From Spirochaetia bacterium (GTDB lineage: Bacteria > Spirochaetota > Spirochaetia > Treponematales > Breznakiellaceae), in assembly GCA_025997755.1 (NCBI GenBank), contig BNVA01000125.1, positions 1 to 5,594 of the forward strand: a stretch of DNA of 5,594 nt. Direction: 5' to 3'. The notes under the pieces are model-generated. The model did no database searches, was not told the DNA's origin, and worked only from the letters and a program-made list of their open reading frames with translations. The stretch's first letter is position 1. Each line of letters starts with the position of its first letter. Of the stretch, positions 3,666 through 5,594 are shown in pieces. Made by a program: the position numbers and the translations under genes.

Positions 3666-5594
3666 CTATTTGTTACGCATTGTGCGCATTGCGTTTAGCA
3701 CAGCCAAAAACAATACTCCTACATCGCCGAAAACAGCAAGCCAGATGGATACCAAACCTGCCGCGCCCAAAACAAGAATAAGCGCCTTTACTCCCAATGC
3801 AAGGATAATGTTTTCGTTCACTATTGTTTTTGTTTTGCGTGAGATTTTTATAGCCGTGCAGATCGAAAAAAGATCGTCGTTCATAAGCACAACATCGGCG
3901 GCTTCTATCGCGGCGTCGCTGCCCAGCGCGCCCATAGCGATACCCACGTCAACACGGGCAAGTACAGGCGCGTCGTTTATGCCGTCGCCGACAAATGCCG
4001 TTACGCCATTCACTGATCCGGATATGATCCTTTCGATCTGTTCAACTTTTTGATGGGGCAGGAGGTTTGCAAAGTAACTGTCAATACCTATCTGTGATGC
4101 CACCGACGCGGCTTCTTTTTCCGTGTCCCCGCTTAACATAATTGTTTTTTTTATGCCCAGTTTTTTTAAAGATAAAAGGGCGGCGGCGGCACAGTTTTTT
4201 ATTTCGTCGGATATTGTGATATAGCCTTCAAGCCTGTTTTCAACGGCTATATACACAGTAACGCCGCTGTCTCCAGCGGTATCATCTGGGACGGTATCTA
4301 ATAAAATACCTTCACGCAAAAGCAGTTTTTTATTCCCTGCAAGCACCTTTTTTTGATTTATAAACACTTTTATTCCGCAGCCCGCTATCTCCTCTAAATT
4401 CGTTATAGCATTTTTGTCTATTGTGTTTGTATAAGATGATGTTATGCAGACTGCCGCAGGATGATTTGAAAAGTTTTCGGCGTGCGCCGCGTAAAAAAGA
4501 ATTTCTTCTTTTGTCATTTCGCCTAACGCGGTAATTTCTTTTATCTTGAATATTCCCTTTGTAAGCGTGCCTGTTTTATCAAAAACAATAGTGTCGATAT
4601 TTGCAAGCGTTTCAAGATAATTGCTGCCTTTGATAAGCACGCCCTGTTTTGATGCTCTGCCTATGCCTCCGAAAAAACTTAACGGAACAGACACAACTAA
4701 AGCACATGGACAAGACACAACCAAAAACACAAGCGCCCTGTTAAGCCAATCGCTGAACACCGCGCCCCGGACAAATATAGGCGGGATAACGGCAAGTAAA
4801 ACGGCACAGACAACTATTACCGGAGTATAAATACGTGCGAAACGTGTAATGAAATTTTCAACACGGGATTTTTTTTCGCCCGCGTTTTGAACCAGTTCAA
4901 GTATTTTTGCTGCGGTAGATTCTCCTGCGGCTTTTGTAACACGTATAGTTAATAAACCGTTCTTATTTATCGATCCTGAAAGCGCTTCACATCCGGGCTC
5001 AACATCACGCGGAAGACTTTCTCCGGTTAATGCTTTTGTATCAAGCGATGAAACACCTTCGACAATTACGCCGTCTAACGGTATTTTTTCTCCAGGGCGC
5101 ACGACGATCAACTGTCCTATATTAACGTCAAACGGCGACACCCTGCGTATATCTTCGCCGACTTTTAAATCGGCATAATCGGGACGAATATCCATAAGCT
5201 GCGCGATGGATGAGCGTGATTTTTTTACCGCCGCCCCTTCAAATGCCTCGCCTATTTGATAGAAAAGCATAACGGCAACGGCTTCGGGATATTCGCCTAT
5301 GGCAAACGCGCCAAAAGTCGCAATAGTCATCAAAAAGTTTTCGTCAAAAAAATCGCCTTTTGCAATGTTTTTTACAACATTCCGTAAAACTTCAAAACCG
5401 GCAAGCAAATAGGCGGCAATACATACCGCAAGAGCAGCCGTTATTTTTTCGTTAATAAAAAAAATATTCTTTAATACGCCGTATTCCAAAAGCAATCCGG
5501 CAATAAATAATACGCCGTTTAAAATCAGCCTAACAAAAAACTTTTTTTTATCATCCTGATTACTCTCCACATTGACCTTAGAACAACAACTGCC
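3666..5594 (-). CDS. P1B-type Zn/Cd/Pb-translocating ATPase, N-terminus open at window edge
   Basis: This is a membrane pump that uses ATP to export soft divalent metals. Numbered from the GTG at 5570 (634 residues), it has actuator-loop TGES (182-185), membrane metal site SCPCAL (286-291), phosphorylation site DKTGTLT (331-337), the nucleotide-binding His-Pro (370-371) and hinge GDGINDAP (528-535). Near the C-terminus, Lys595 (GVKA) and Asp616 (GDVG) match the P1B-2 (ZntA/CadA) signature and point to Zn/Cd/Pb, not Cu. Hydrophobic helices lie at about 14-30, 44-62, 80-108, 248-300 and 586-628. No N-terminal HMA domain is seen inside the window. However, the frame has no stop upstream of the GTG and reads Gly-Ser-Cys-Cys-Ser-Lys-Val-Asn to the edge; a Cys pair just before the first helix is typical of a metal-binding extension. 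The GTG does have an AAGG five bases upstream, so a start there is possible. Expression signals lie outside the window. Confidence 0.93.
   Translation of the reverse strand, partial: GSCCSKVNVESNQDDKKKFFVRLILNGVLFIAGLLLEYGVLKNIFFINEKITAALAVCIAAYLLAGFEVLRNVVKNIAKGDFFDENFLMTIATFGAFAIGEYPEAVAVMLFYQIGEAFEGAAVKKSRSSIAQLMDIRPDYADLKVGEDIRRVSPFDVNIGQLIVVRPGEKIPLDGVIVEGVSSLDTKALTGESLPRDVEPGCEALSGSINKNGLLTIRVTKAAGESTAAKILELVQNAGEKKSRVENFITRFARIYTPVIVVCAVLLAVIPPIFVRGAVFSDWLNRALVFLVVSCPCALVVSVPLSFFGGIGRASKQGVLIKGSNYLETLANIDTIVFDKTGTLTKGIFKIKEITALGEMTKEEILFYAAHAENFSNHPAAVCITSSYTNTIDKNAITNLEEIAGCGIKVFINQKKVLAGNKKLLLREGILLDTVPDDTAGDSGVTVYIAVENRLEGYITISDEIKNCAAAALLSLKKLGIKKTIMLSGDTEKEAASVASQIGIDSYFANLLPHQKVEQIERIISGSVNGVTAFVGDGINDAPVLARVDVGIAMGALGSDAAIEAADVVLMNDDLFSICTAIKISRKTKTIVNENIILALGVKALILVLGAAGLVSIWLAVFGDVGVLFLAVLNAMRTMRNK

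Overview
The window looks like a spirochete, most likely Treponema or a close relative. The flagellar switch protein FliY and two separate pieces of FliM have the treponemal look: a FliM start reading MTEVLSQDEIDQLL, an acidic FliM tail and an ATGA overlap into fliY. This rests on remembered family features, not on a database search. Coding density is very high, with gaps of 1, 2 and 44 bases between the complete genes, and base composition is moderately AT-rich.

Layout. Bases 1-92 are a perfect reverse-complement copy of part of larE (438-529). They join directly to the first ~20 codons of fliM, read on the minus strand from a start at 146. Bases 147-361 are a noncoding divergent region with a good sigma70-type promoter (226-254), followed at once by an 11-bp stem and T-tract (273-333), and with two copies of a 14-bp direct repeat. 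At 362 the N-terminal ~100 codons of larE (PP-loop ATPase) begin on the plus strand and run in frame into the last ~28 codons of fliM, which overlap the start of an intact fliY (742-1812). Next come a minus-strand shrunken class III aminotransferase homologue (1815-2597), a plus-strand DUF2804 protein (2642-3664) and a minus-strand P1B-type Zn/Cd/Pb ATPase that is still open at the right edge (3666-5594).

The main point is the left 750 bases. fliM is split: its 5' end points left and its 3' end points right, its middle is absent, and each end is joined to larE. A simple reading is that fliM-fliY and larE were originally divergent neighbours sharing 147-361, and that two inverted template switches at short shared words (GCGGG near 88-92, an A-run plus ATGGC near 653-663) rearranged them. 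This could be a true rearrangement in the cell, but inverted junctions between nearby sequences at microhomology are also typical of whole-genome-amplification chimeras or misassembly. I lean towards an artefact or very recent event because the 92-bp copy has no mismatch.

Functionally, FliM and FliY form the flagellar C-ring switch, LarE makes the sulfur-bearing nickel-pincer precursor, and the ATPase exports soft metals. I see no convincing new multi-gene system; the right-hand genes look like ordinary chromosomal neighbours in alternating orientation.
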